Positions 22,741 through 35,200 of a DNA stretch of 64,000 nt are shown one piece after another. Where the stretch lies: positions 34,774,886 through 34,838,885 of the forward strand of contig NC_086374.1 of assembly GCF_036588685.1 (NCBI RefSeq), given 5' to 3'. The translations under genes were made by a program, and so were the position numbers. This stretch comes from Mytilus trossulus (lineage: Eukaryota > Mollusca > Bivalvia > Mytilida > Mytilidae). Positions within the stretch are counted from its first letter, which is position 1. Each line of letters opens with the position of its first letter. The notes under the pieces were generated by a model. That model ran no database searches. It was not told the origin of the DNA and worked only from the letters and a program-made list of their open reading frames with translations.

Positions 22741-22794
22741 CGATTGATAGAATAATGATATAGAAAATGATAAAATTATATCATGAACTTCATA

Positions 22795-23060
22795 TTTTAT
22801 GCCCATTTTATGGGCATTATGTTTTCTACATGGTCTTTGCGTCCGTTTGTCCGTCTGTTCGTGTGTCCGTCTGTTCGTGTGTCCGTCCTTCTGTCCCGCT
22901 TCAGTTTAAAGTTTTTGGTCGAGTTAGGTTGTGATGAAGTTGAAGTGCCATCAACTTGAAACTTAGTACACATTTTTCCTATGATATGATCTTTCTGATT
23001 GTAATGCCAAAATAAGAGTTATTACCCCAATTTCACGATCTACTGATCATAGAAAACAGT
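22795..23060 (+). repeat. Dispersed repeat with 'gtccgtctgttcgtgtgtcc' simple-sequence block
   Basis: The segment has a gtccgtctgttcgtgt minisatellite followed by 'ttcagtttaaagtttttgg', 'gaagttgaagtgccatcaac' and 'ttgaaacttagtacacat'. It resembles a repeat I recall as widespread in mollusc and other invertebrate genomes. Confidence 0.55.
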
Positions 23061-26000
23061 ACTTGTTTGTTTTAGTTTAGATTAAATATATTTTGTCCCT
23101 AATGCAAAATTCAGTTTAACATTGAGACCTTTTAAAAATCCTTCCAAGGAACGTCGAGGTAATTTCATTTATCCTCATTTGATAGAAAAAAAATAGTATT
23201 TAGAGTATCCTTTCATTACACGTAATCACTACATGCATGTGTGCAAAGCAAAAAGTACTGCTTTCTCTTATATTCATAATTTCAAAGACACATATGCATT
23301 CATGCCATCAACTTTGAGTTCAAACTGTCAGCTCATTTCTATTATATTTTTCATTGTTTATATGACTTATTTTTGTGTCCCAATTAAAAAAAGAAACTTA
23401 TATAAGATTTATGTGTTGTTATACTTTAATATTTTAATCTATATATATACACACTCTTTACTAAAATATATATTTTTTTTTGCATTTTTTATTTACAGTT
23501 AGAAATGATGCTCGCTTTATCAAATAGAAAGGTATTGCAAAGTCCAACGGCATCCACTGGATAATGAGGATGTTGGATAGTTGTTGAATTTTTTAGTAGC
23601 AATAGGCCAGTTACTATCAAAACATTTACGTTTCGACAAAAATTCTAAAATAAGAATATTATTTTACATTCGCTCTTCCAATTGTATGAAATACAAAACA
23701 TACAAGGGTGTCCTTTTTGAAAATCTGCATAAGTGGAAAACAGATTATGTGTTAGTACCTGTTTATGCGCCTTGAACGTTATTACACCATTTATATGTGC
23801 TTTATTTGTGTTTGATAGTTGTTTAATGAACGTATACCAAATCTCAACTTTTATCATTAAAATTAAAATAATATATTAAAATGAGGATTATTGGGGTATT
23901 TTGAACACTATTTTCATCAAAACTTAGAACAAATATATATTTATGACTCCCTATGCTTCGTCACATAGTCTGTAAATATAAACAACAAACACGAATAATA
24001 ATGACGAAATGTGTTTGGCAATCAATGAAAAGGTTTTTTTATGAATGTTAAAGACACGTGTTTGTAGTTAATTGTTCAAATTGATCAAGAGGCAAAACTG
24101 ATGATATAAATGCTTTAATACAGTTGCCGTTGATATAATTTGTCGTGTATAATTACTCCCTTATAAACCAGTGTCCAATCGATTAATTCGTCCACCGTAT
24201 ATCATTAAAATTGTGCATGACGCAAATAAATCATCAAACTTAATAAGAAAAACATTTTCTTTTCTTCAATTCAAAGAAAGGAATCTGAACAATGACATTT
24301 CATAAACCATAGTGTTTTCGTTTCCGTTCAGACAGACGACCAAATAATATGTTCTTGCAATTCATTGTTACCACTCCATTCCTCATCTATGAATGTTTGA
24401 TTCTTCCAGGCATAACGTATGGTTGTTAGCAAGTAAAATCTTTTCTTTTTATATACATGGTTGTTTTCTTAACATTTGATGTCTGCGAAAATAGCTTAAA
24501 GTTGAAACACTAACAATAGGGTTTCTCTGCCGAACATTGTTTACGGGGTTCAGAAAGTCCTGAAAGTCAGTAGACTCTCTGTCTTTCAGCAAACATTTAT
24601 ATCTAAATATAAGTAAGCAAACTAGCAAAACAATATGAAGCCAACATTGTGTTATAATCATAAAGTTCACAAATCACAAATCACAAATGCTGATGTGTTT
24701 TGGCATTTCAAATGTCGTTTGTTGAGTCCGAAGCGACTTTTCAATAGATGCTTTTAAAGCAGTCCTGGTATCAATCTAAGACCATTTCCAAAATGGTTAA
24801 TAGTTGTTTTGGGTCGTGAATGCTTTTCAACTTTGTTTTTTTATTTGACATTTTACCTGTTTGGATTCAACAATCACCGATGAATCTTTCGTAGACGAAA
24901 CACGCATAAAATTTGCAAGCCTGGTGTCTATGTTGAGGTTTTGCAATATTTTTTTATAATTTTTCCGGCTTTTTTTTTTTAACTAATAAGCATTATATCA
25001 AGTTGAAGAATCAAATTCTCCCAATAATTGTACGTCTCATAAACTCAAAGTGATAGATAACTATATATATTCGATGCTCCCGATGCTCAAAATCTGTACA
25101 ATAAAATATAGGTTTTAATTCAACAATTAGTAAGAGTGTTCTCAAGGTAATACGCCATCAAATTGTATGAATGTCCATCATGTTCTACACTTATTTGCAA
25201 TTCCGTTGTCCATCTTAGATCCAAAGTGACAACAAAAGTTAAATATATTTTCAATTTCGTCCTTACAGGAAGATTCAAACAGCTATGTTTTGGAAATACT
25301 TGCAGGATTGGTCGAAATTATACGTGAATGATTTATGATGATCTCCATCGATTCCCCAAATGATAGATTCCTTCGTTAAGAACATTTACAACTTTGTTAC
25401 CAAATCAAAATCAAAAAGAGGTACGGCCTACTACTCTAGAATTTGTTTCACTCGGACTTTTTATTTTGCCTTTTGATTTTCCTTTTTGAATTTTCCTTGG
25501 AGGTCAGTATTTTTGTTTTTTTCCTTTTCACAAGTCTAAATTAAAATTTATTATAGCCCCCTTGGAAATAAAAAAGTCTTTATCCTTCACTTACCTTTTT
25601 TGAAGCAGTTATATATAATTAAAATGAAATTAAAATCATATTTACCTGTTGCTGACTGATTCAAAATAACAAGTTTTACATTTTGATCGCTGTTCGGTGT
25701 TACATTTTTTTTTCTGTCCTATCAGTGCCGTTTTCACTGGACATATCGATACTACTTGATCTCTACTGACAGTTGAATCTGCTACCATGAATAACTGTGG
25801 TATTATTTAAATAAAAATGTTTAAAGCGATACCATGTGACTTCGAAAAAAAACCCTCTTGTTATACGGAATACCGTATGATTCATGAGTCTAATATGTTA
25901 TTAGAAGGACAATAGTGAACTGTCAATAACAGCAAAACGACGGAAATGATGTAAAAACAAGAATAGGTAAATTTTGGCAATAGCGGGTGGTAATTATTCC

Positions 26001-27770
26001 CGATCTATAAACATCGCGATAAGGGGTATTAATTTTAGGCATTACACCTGTTGCTATCATTATCATATGTTGCTATGGGTGGGCGGAGCTTATTATGTTA
26101 GTGAAAATCACACAAATGCCGCGTGTCCAACGAAATGAATTAATAAAATAAGACATTTTAATATAATAAGTATAATAAGTTCAATCAATCGGATAATGTT
26201 TCAATTATATGAATGCTACATATTTACTTTAATTTGCTAGAAATGAAAACAAAATTTTATGCGTACGAAGATGGACTTTTGGATTTACCTTCATCGGGAA
26301 GGCCCAAAGTCGAATATTTTAAAGAAAGCATTATAAAACCCAAAACAATAGGGAGAGATGTATGACCAAAATGGGCATAAAAATATAACCAAATACTTAT
26401 AAGGTCAGCTGTGCCTGAGCGAGTAGAAACTTTACCAGGAAACAAGGATACACGAAAAATTTTGACATGTTTTTGGTCTCAATGTTCTTTATAACTTTAA
26501 AGAAGATTTTAAACCACCAAATTATAAATCTCATATAATAAATTCATCTTTTTACAGCTCCCGTTTCTGATAAAGGTTAAAAAAAACCCAAATAAATGCG
26601 TCATGCTAAAAGATTATAACCAAATGATAATTCCTGTACCCAATTTATAAACATTATTACTGTCTGTTTGCTTTGCTCACGCAATGCTGTCATAATAATG
26701 GAATTTTATACGACTTTCATACAAGTGAGAGGTCTAGCTAGCTATTAAACTATGTTCATTCTCCATTTTTTTACCTAAGAAAATGCACGTAAAGTTAGGA
26801 TTAGCTGTTTTCCATTCGTTTGATGTGCTTTATAATTAGCTTAAAATCAATTTTACAATTTGTTAAGTGACGTTCCGTTTTGAAATTTCCTTGGAATTTT
26901 CAGCACAAAAAGATGAATCAAAAGTTCGTAGTCTATTTGACCTGTAAACATAGCATTTTTTCTCTCTATCAAAGAAGTCTTTTCGAAATCATTTTTAATC
27001 CTGGTATCTATGATGACTTTATTAAGCTTTGAGGGTTTTTTATCTTTTCATTTGCTCACAAACATTTCAGTGTTCCAAAAATTGTTTTGCAGTAGCTTAT
27101 TCACAACCCTTGTAATATTTGTATTTGAAATTTCAGCTAATGAGGAATTCAGAACCGCTTTTTTTTATAATCGTGAACTTCTGATGATAGTTAAATACCA
27201 GTCTATGTTTGGTATCACTTTTTTGAAAGTGTCCAGGAATGTGATTTTAGTGGCAGAGACTTCATAGGTATAAGAAGAATAGCGTTGGAGGAATTCTAAA
27301 TGAAAACATTAAGTTCGAGTTAAGTCTTATCTCATTTAATGTCAATTTTGTCAATGAATTTACACAAAGAGAGAAGTTGGTTCAGAGAAGTGTTGAGAAT
27401 ATGCTTTTTTTCTCGTCTGCGCTTAAAATGGCAAATCTGTATCCCCATTACTGGTCCATTTACTTAGAGATAATGATTATTTCTATGTGAACTTATAAAT
27501 TTTGATAACAAATTTAGTAGCTGGAATTAACATGGCCTATTCTATGATTTTGAAACGAGAGAGACTCAGTGACATTTTCTTCAAATATTTTATCGATTAA
27601 ACTCCTAGTCAGAAAAGTCATATTTTCAAACATTCACTACCAGCAGCATCGTTGATACCAACTTTTAAAATGAATTACCTGAACATACTAGGGCAATTTT
27701 GTATATGTTACATGTTATTGTTGAACAGTGTTTTGTTTTAAAATATTGAGTATTTCTAAAATCACAATAA
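23061..27770. other. Intergenic region without recognised gene
   Basis: AT-rich sequence. Open frames here are short, biased in composition and lack signal peptides, domains or consistent splice partners. Only partial copies of the short dispersed repeat (24871-24935, 26995-27020) and a 'ttttgattttcctttttgaattttcc' repeat fragment near 25480 were noted. Confidence 0.5.
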
Positions 27771-29530
27771 ATAAAGGCAACAGTAATATACCGTTTTTTC
27801 TAAACTTATAAATCCATGGACAAAAAACAAAATCGGGGTAACAAACTAAAACCGAGGGAAACGCATTTAATATTTGAGGAGAACAACGACATACATGTTA
27901 CACTTAAATGTAACACACTCAGAAACGGACCGAGCATCAGACAAAATCCCACGAGAATAACAAATAACATCAAAACTAAATGCATGAATTAGGGATAGAC
28001 AAGTACTGTGACACGTCTTATCGCAATGTGAATTTACACTAAAAAATAAGAGAAAACAAACGACACAACGTTAAAATGTAAAACACAGAAACAAGCTTTA
28101 ATATAACAATGACCATATTCCTGACTTGGTACAGGGCATTTTTTTCTTTTTCTTTTTTTTAAATTTTTTTTTTAGGTATAACAAATTGGGCCATGGGGTT
28201 TATTTCACCCTTTATTTATAACAATTTAAGTTTCAATTCTTTACTAAATGTTTCTATTTCTTTTATTCTTTCTAAACTATATAGAAAGTTCTTGTTGTTT
28301 CGCACGTCTAACCAGGTGTCAAAACTTCTCTTGATGAAGTTGTACGTTTCTTCTCTCTGATCTTTATAGATAAAGTTGTCCAGCTGAAGTGTATCGCTTC
28401 TTACTAATAGATATAAGTTCTGGTCAGGAATATCTATATCTAACACGTACATCTGTTGTGCTGGATCTAGACAGATTTTCTTTACTTTTAACCCTCTGGT
28501 ATAGCTGCAAGCTTCAAGTTGTTTCTTTTTTCTTTCTCTTATTTTGTTCGTATCTTTTTCTTGTTCTTTTGTTGATCGACCCTCGGCACCCTCACGGGTG
28601 GGATCTTCTTCCGAAGACTTCCTTATTTCCATTGTAAGTGTCGGTGTGTCAATCAAAGTTTCATCAGCCGAGTCCTGGTTTGCTGATGGATTGCCTTCTA
28701 TAGACGTGTCTTGTGTACCTGTTTCCATATCAGTGATGATCGGAGGTATTTCCAAGATCTCGTCATTTGGGGGTGGTGCAGTTGTTTCCAGCTTCTCGGT
28801 GTTTAAAGTCGGGTCTCCTGACGGTTGTAGTTTTTTGCGAGAGAGAAAAGCTTGTCGTCGACGGTTATTCCTGTCTTGACGTGCTTTTGATGACCTCTTT
28901 TTCGTCACAGTTTTCTGTCTTTCAATTTGACGCCATTTTATCTTGATGGAGTAATTGCCATTCCGTTTGGTTAGTATCCAATCGGCGGTTTGACTCTCAA
29001 CTAGAGAAATGACTGCTGTAATCTCCTCTTGTAGTTGATCGGAAGTTTCCATTCTCAACTCATCAGTTTATGATTTAAGTATTCGACATTTTATTCACCT
29101 TGGCCTACAGGACATATAGTAAACACGTCCGTCCAGGTGAAAATCTACTCACTCGTTTTGACAAATGTATACTCTCTGAAATGTAATCAGTGCATTTTTA
29201 AAGAAAAAATGGTGGGTTGAACCTGGTTTTGTGGCATGCTAAACCTCGCACTGTTATGGTCATGTGAAATATAACATCACAATGACAACACAACACCACA
29301 GGACTACAATATAAATAAATTGGAGAACACAATTGACAAAGAATCACACGAACAACAGGCAACAAAAGGCAACAAGTTCAAAATTTCATAATTTTGTGAG
29401 TTTGTACATATTAATTGTCAAGAACATCTTTTGTACATAAAAATTCAATAAATGATTGTCGTCCGACAAGACTTATTTCAGTCGCTGCGTCAGTTGCGTG
29501 AATAACTAACGAACGTCGAATGTCGAAATT
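27771..29530 (-). mobile_element. Mussel repeat element carrying an intact reading frame
   Basis: The left part (aataaaggcaacagtaatatacc, gggaaacgcatttaat, ccatattcctgacttggtacag) and the right part (aaaaatggtgggttgaacctgg, ttttgtggcatgctaaacc) match motifs found in fragments elsewhere in the window (11395, 34900-35170, 35840-35960, 47850, 51000-51230). In this copy a reading frame of 280 codons on the minus strand lies between them. I cannot identify the transposon class. Boundaries are approximate. Confidence 0.55.
28216..29058 (-). CDS. Uncharacterised 280-aa protein encoded within a repeat
   Basis: One uninterrupted frame from ATG to stop, by far the longest single-exon frame in this 20-kb stretch. 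Residues about 1-45 look globular. Residues about 45-80 are strongly basic (KRSSKARQDRNNRRRQ), which would suit nucleic-acid binding or nuclear targeting. Residues about 80-175 are acidic, Pro/Thr/Ser-rich and probably disordered. A Lys/Arg/Glu-rich segment (KIRERKKKQLE) follows, then a folded-looking C-terminal third containing YVLDIDIPDQNLYLLVRSD. I recognise no domain. The surrounding sequence is repeat, so this is more likely a transposon protein (for example an ORF1-type or accessory protein) than a host gene. Intactness suggests a recent copy. No introns or signal peptide were seen. Confidence 0.6.
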   Translation of the reverse strand: MRMETSDQLQEEITAVISLVESQTADWILTKRNGNYSIKIKWRQIERQKTVTKKRSSKARQDRNNRRRQAFLSRKKLQPSGDPTLNTEKLETTAPPPNDEILEIPPIITDMETGTQDTSIEGNPSANQDSADETLIDTPTLTMEIRKSSEEDPTREGAEGRSTKEQEKDTNKIRERKKKQLEACSYTRGLKVKKICLDPAQQMYVLDIDIPDQNLYLLVRSDTLQLDNFIYKDQREETYNFIKRSFDTWLDVRNNKNFLYSLERIKEIETFSKELKLKLL

Positions 29531-30062
29531 TTGGAACTACACATATATTCAAGAATGCAGAAGAGATGTTTATCAGTGTTGTTCGGGCACATATTAAATA
29601 TATTATTAAATATTATTTGATATTTGAGTTTTTGGATTATGTTCTTCTTCCTGACATTCACACTCTATTCCTTACCGTATTTTCAATTTCTATTAAAGAT
29701 CAATGTCGACGTATAAGTAGTAGTAATAGTGGTAACGACAGATTTAACTTTTCTCTCAAGGTCTTCTTTGCTTTACTGTTCCAAAGGATTGATGATGAAA
29801 TTTGTTATCCCTAACATTGTCTTCGAATATTGTTTGCCGAAATTATTGTCATATTTTTATTATTGCAACAACAAAAATGCGACATGCTTATAATCCCAAT
29901 AATTTTAACTCGCATATTGATTTTTGAAACCGGATTTTTCTAAGTATATATCGCTAAAAGGATGGTTGCATTTTGGTCTTAACTGACACAATCTGAAATT
30001 ACAGTAATCATATTAATAACAATTATTTAAGGGACAATTATTCATTATCCGTACATTGATTT
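29531..30062. other. Intergenic region upstream of the cystine-knot gene
   Basis: AT-rich. A 83-codon frame near 29566 has no recognisable features and is probably chance. Confidence 0.45.
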
Positions 30063-30065
30063 GGA

Positions 30066-30205
30066 ATTAAGATATGTCAGAGACATTTCTATGTGATTTG
30101 ATAATGGAATATACCTATGAAATGATGGACAGCGGATTAAGATATGTCAGAGACATTTCTATATGATATAATTATGGAATATACCTATGTAATGATGGAC
30201 AGCGG
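30066..30205. repeat. Tandem duplication of a 70-bp unit in the proximal promoter
   Basis: Unit one is 30066-30135 and unit two 30136-30205, each beginning attaagatatgtcagagac and ending gatggacagcgg, with a few substitutions between them. The second copy ends about 57 bp before a TATA box, so the units may be promoter elements. That role is inference. Confidence 0.85.
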
Positions 30206-30262
30206 ATTAAGCCCACCTTACCATGTGTACGTCATCAAATCAAGCGATTATATCTTCTGCGT

Positions 30263-30319
30263 TATAAAGCCAATAAATCATCTTCTTATTATATCATCCA
30301 CAGGGAGCATATCAGAAAC
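30263..30319 (+). promoter_or_regulatory. TATA box and putative non-coding first exon of the cystine-knot gene
   Basis: TATAAA lies at 30263-30268. About 30 bases further the sequence leads to a donor, agaaac|gtgagt at 30319/30320. It could splice to the acceptor at 33177/33178, two bases before the start codon. A second candidate donor (cacag|gtaagt) lies at 30504/30505. Transcript evidence would be needed to choose. Confidence 0.45.
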
Positions 30320-30719
30320 GTGAGTAAATCTTGTCAGAAATTGTATTTTATTCATACTATTAGTTTAGTAAGGCTACTTTACTTATGCGGTTTGTATGAA
30401 CAGTTATTCAATCCAACAGATACAACTTGTCAAATCGTAATTAAAAAAGGTGTAATTGTACAAAAACGAATATGTAAGAAATGAGGGTTCTTTAACAATC
30501 ACAGGTAAGTAGTAATTCTAATACTTCAATCAATATTTTATATTCTATTTAATATTTCATTGCCATTAGACACTGTAATAAAATATGTGACAAACTATCA
30601 AATAAAGATGAAACAGTGGATTTATTCATTAATCTTTCTTGATTAATAACTATTTCCATCTTATCCAATTCAAATATAATTGTGATGTTCTACCGCAAGA
30701 ATAGATTAATTTGGCTGTT

Positions 30720-30807
30720 ACATGTTTGCGGGATCCCAACCCTGCCCCTAACCTGTGGCAGTGGTATAACAGTACAACATAAGAACGAATTATAAAAATC
30801 AGTTGAA
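30720..30807 (+). repeat. Dispersed repeat fragment ('gcgggatccc...acagtacaacataa')
   Basis: The motifs gcgggatcccaaccctgcc, aacctgtggcagtgg and taacagtacaacataagaac match 39078-39150 in the same orientation. Confidence 0.7.
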
Positions 30808-30958
30808 TTTTGATCATTGAGAAGCTTAATATTCCGTTAACAACACAACGTAGTTAAAACGTTTATCTGATTTTATAGAGTAATCTCCCTTTAGTGTTAG
30901 GTACCACCTTAATAGTATTAATTTGCAGAAAATCTGATAACAAGTACCTATCATACAA
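30808..30958 (+). repeat. 151-bp repeat, first copy
   Basis: Starts ttttgatcattgagaagc and matches 32941-33091 with scattered substitutions in the same orientation. It contains one end (gttaggtaccacc then TTAA) of the MITE described at 32765-33041. Both copies are in the presumed 5' UTR intron of the cystine-knot gene. Confidence 0.8.
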
Positions 30959-30999
30959 GTATAGCTATGTTACTATGAAATAAAGAAATAAAAACACAA

Positions 31000-32760
31000 T
31001 TAGTTGCAGCATCTAACAAATTCGCATTAATTTGCTTATCAAAAACGTAGATATATCACTATGCCTTAATATTCATATGTAGATACTGAACATTCAAATT
31101 ATCTTATACTTACTAAGTTTGTATCACACTTATTGTTATATGAAAAATAAATGAATTAGCCATAAATATTTACATAAACATTTTTTGTATACCAGGGGCG
31201 CGATCCGTCTACATAAGACTAAATATTACAAAAAGAAATACAAAACTCGTTAACATAATTTAAAGTAATGTCCAATTTAAAATTAAAAATGATAGGTGAA
31301 TGATATAATGTCATGCATATAATATAACCGTACCAAGCTTATACGATTCTAAACCAATTGATTAACACCGATATTTCGAGGAATACATGGATAGGAATAT
31401 AATGATGAAATCAAAGAAAGAAGATTAATGTATCTTCAAATATAATGATCAAATTATCACTGTTTCAGAAATTTCAATAATTTTAGATTTAGATAAGAAG
31501 TTGTTTCATTAAATTTAACTTGACTTTAAAACAATTGATTAATACTTTCAAAAATAAAATATGTGCCAAAGATGCGGCATCACGTGGAATTATTTTTTTG
31601 CTCTGATTGGTTTAAACTTCTCATAAGATAACTAACACAGAGAGACATCATTCAATATATTTTGTGTTAGCAAATAGGTTACAACTCCTGAACTGGTGAT
31701 ACCATAGGAGACAAAAAGTCCCCCTACAGTGGACTTGAACAAGTACTTGAAAATCATCATAAATTATACATAGCTTGTAGTTTAATAAGTCAGGTTTGCA
31801 CTTAGTCAGTACAAGACACAGACAACAGAAGACAGGTCCATGTGACCGTACATCTATTCCGACAGATGAAGTCATCAGATATGATTGGTTGAATTTTAGT
31901 ACGTCAGATGCGCGGTACGTCGACACACGACTCAATCAGTGTTTTTTGAATAAAAAAAGGAAGGCAAAAATTATCAAAGTTTGGCATTAAAAAAGCAAAT
32001 GTTATATATACATACATATTAAGGGAACAACCTCTATGTTCCTAGGATTTTAACATTATATGCCTTTTGACATCATTCAAAGAAAAAATATTTTTCACAA
32101 CTCTTTTTGAAAAAGCTTTTTACAGATGACTTCGAACCAAAAAAAATATGTTTATTTCATATGATTATTTCGTTTAATTCATTTTTGATAGTCGAAGTCA
32201 AGCAATGAGTCACGTAAACCCAAAATATTATAATACAAAGCTCTAAAGTTACCATGACTACATAAAACAGTAGGTCTACCATGTGTCTGTCTCATCTTCA
32301 TCAGTTCTTCATAAAATTCTATATTTGGCTTTACAACGTCAAGTCTGTTTTATTTGACCTATATAACTTTTATCCAGACTTATTTACTAGCTTCATAGTG
32401 TACAAGCCTATTAAGTTCATATAAATCCAAATAAAAATCATCAATTCTTCTACTTGACTAGTGACAAAAGGCTAATGATACCTAACACATTGAAAGTCAA
32501 AGTAAAAAATAAACTGACAACGCCATGGCTTAAATAGAAGAAGACAAACAACAGTACACACAGTAAACATAGAAAACAAAAAATAAAGCAATACGAAAAG
32601 TACTTAAATACGATCTGATGAATAGATTATTAGTATTCCTAAGATAGATATTGTAAAATATCAGAAGCTTGACACAACGTGTAGCTTAGCCGCGGGTGTT
32701 ATGTTCTTTCGCTGCTCGTTATCGCAATGAACCTTTAAATTGTTACTGAAAGATGATATT
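31000..32760. other. Intronic or intergenic AT-rich sequence
   Basis: No exon-like frame is recognised. The region between the presumed first exon and the coding exons of the cystine-knot gene is taken to be intron. Confidence 0.4.
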
Positions 32761-32764
32761 TTAA

Positions 32765-33041
32765 AAGGTGGTACCTAACACCTTGACTTAAATTTATTTG
32801 GCTCGTTTAATTTTCATAATTTTTTTTTCGAAAATACTTACTTTGACCCTTTGACAAAAATATAAAAAAATCAAAAAATTTGAACCAACCAATTTATCAG
32901 AAAAAATACACTGGTTATATAGCAGTTTGACAAACATTCATTTTGATCATTGAGAAGCTTAATATTCCGTTAACAACACAACGTAATTAAAAAGTTTAGC
33001 TGATTTTATAGAGTTATCTCCCTGTAGTGTTAGGTAACCCC
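32765..33041. mobile_element. TTAA-flanked MITE (277 bp)
   Basis: TTAA at 32761-32764 and 33042-33045 bracket inverted ends ggtggtacctaacacc and, inverted from the right, ggggttacctaacact. TTAA target duplication is typical of piggyBac and Kolobok-type elements. There is no coding capacity. Confidence 0.6.
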
Positions 33042-33179
33042 TTAACAGTATTAATTTGCAGAAAACCTGACAACAAGTATCTATCATACAATGTCTTTAT
33101 ATATTATTGATGTGCAGAAAACAGTTTTGACTTTCACATTCACCTAAAATATTCTATAACATTTTGCTTTGTTTCAGAT

Positions 33180-34353
33180 ATGTCACTAATGAGAGCTTTG
33201 CTTCATATAATTTGTATTATACAAAGTCTACATGTAGTATTCTCTCAAAATGAAAATATGTGTGCGCATAAGGAAACGGAAATGACCATTACACGAAGTA
33301 TTGAAGTTTCTTTGGAAGGTAATATTGAGCAAGTAGACTGCAGTGGCAGAGTTACGGTTAAGCAATGTGAAGGCAAGTGTGTATCCAATGCAAAACCAAC
33401 TGTGAACAGTAACACTGGAATTAATAGGGTAAACATATAGTTTAGTATTACATTTTATCTCCGAAATTAACAGAAATACTATAATTTGAACAATACATTT
33501 TTTTACAAACATGATCAAAACTAATAAAAAAATATATATCAAAGAGTCTAAATGTTATTTCAATAACGGTTTTTATAGTTCGTTCTTTTGTTGTTCTGTA
33601 ACAACACGGTCCTAGATAATGGGAGGACTACCGTAAACATGATTCTCTGATGTGCCTTTCCCAAGTCAAGAACCTGTAAATCAGTGGTTATCGTTAGTTT
33701 TTGTGTCTCGCATTTATATATTATTCCCGATTTCGCTTTGTTAAAAATGCTCTTATAATTTATTTTTTTGTATATTAAAATTTGGCAAAGTTTAACAAAT
33801 AACAGTTTCGATCAACCATAAGCATTTATAATTAGGTCACATGTGTACCATTCTCCGTTGACATGAATATGACATACTCTTACAAATTGAATTGTAGACA
33901 TGAAGATGTGTCCCTGGTTTTTTTGTTTTTATACAGTTAATATCCTGCGTGTGACATATTTTCTATTCCCCTAACAAACAAAAATGTTTGGAAATAACAC
34001 ATATGCATTGTCGAATTAAACTATACTTTGATCAATACGAATTCTTGTTGTATATTGGTAAAATTGTGAATATCTGTAAAAATTGAAGGAGACGTTTGGC
34101 AGACACCAATGATACAGAAAGCCATTGCTCGACTGCTCTATTCTGAAATCAAACAATATTTAATACTGAACAATTAACATGTGTGATTTTTCTTAATTTA
34201 CAGACATGTCATTGTTGCAGGGAAGAAGGACAAACGAGAAAAACTGTTATTTTAGACGAATGTTATGACGGCACAGAATTAATTCCAGACTTCACACCAA
34301 CGACTTTAATAACAGAACCGTCTGGTTGTGACTGTAAAAAATGTGGAAACTAA
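33180..34353 (+). CDS. Small secreted C-terminal cystine-knot (CTCK) protein, 132 aa
   Basis: Two coding exons, 33180-33428 and 34204-34353, join in phase 0 (agg|gtaaac ... ttacag|aca). Residues 1-22 form a signal peptide (hydrophobic LLHIICIIQSLHVV, cleavage near FS-Q). The mature part has 11 cysteines. C63-E-G-K-C67 is the CxGxC signature, C85-H-C87-C88 is the central cluster, and C125-D-C127 is the CxC signature, ending K-K-C130. This spacing matches the CTCK fold of von Willebrand factor, mucins and related proteins. That domain forms disulfide-linked dimers or acts as a secreted ligand. Here it stands alone, with only about 30 residues before the knot, so it could be a dimeric signalling or matrix peptide. 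Its receptor or partner is unknown. The start follows an acceptor at 33177, so the 5' UTR is probably split. Confidence 0.87.
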
Positions 34354-34859
34354 TATAACTACATGTATCACTAATAATTAATATGATACTGATTATTAAT
34401 GTTGTGTGTCAATGACAGTCTGAATGAAATCAATGTCGACCAGTTTCATAATATTAGCACTGAGATACACTATATAGAATATTATATTTTAACATCGTAG
34501 TAGCTTAAATTAGATACGTTAGTAATTGATTGTTATTTAAGAAGCCAAAATGACTGGAGAAAAACATGAGGTAAACATTAAGACGCGCATGATTTACAAT
34601 TTTAATTCAATTTGTTCCTTGTCGACATCCATCTTTAAATACTAGCTACCCATTGAAATGGTCAGAATGGTATTGTATAATTTTAAAAGGAATTTTCTTT
34701 AAAAAAAACATACGAGCAGGGTCAAGCTTAGAATCATTTTAATGACCGTCCCAGTTTTGAACTGTGAATTCAGTATACACATCAACTGAACATCATATTT
34801 AGACATATAGGGATTAACATGAGGTGTTCTATTACAATAGATATGTTTTCATACCATAT

Positions 34860-35200
34860 ACGGCTTGAAATCGGTGCCACTTTAGAGTAATTAAAAAGTA
34901 AAATCACAAAAATACTGAACCCCGAGAAAAAATCAAAAGAGAAAGTACTTAATCAAATGTTAAAATCAAAAGAGCAGACACATTACACGAATGGATAACA
35001 ACTGTCATATTCCTGACTTGGAATTCGTCTTGTATTTTCCTCGGAGTTTAATATTTTTTTGATTTTCTTTTTTTTTATACATACATTTTCTTGTGTAGAA
35101 AATGATGGATTGAACCTGGATTTTTAGCTATCTAACCCTCTCACTTGTATGACAGTTACTTCCGTTATATTGACAACGATGTGTGAACAAAACAACATAT
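34860..35200. repeat. Mussel repeat fragments ('aaaatcacaaaaatactgaac', 'attcctgacttgg', 'gattgaacctgg')
   Basis: Blocks of the same family as the 27771-29530 element, heavily rearranged. A second fragment is at 35830-35960. No frame is retained. Confidence 0.5.

Noticed and set aside
23233-23502. 89-codon frame with hydrophobic C-terminus
   Set aside because: The composition is that of AT-rich chance sequence, with no domain, repeat relation or splice partner.
27010-27267. 85-codon frame resembling a membrane protein
   Set aside because: It is hydrophobic only because of T-rich codons. It starts inside a short dispersed repeat and has no support from neighbours.
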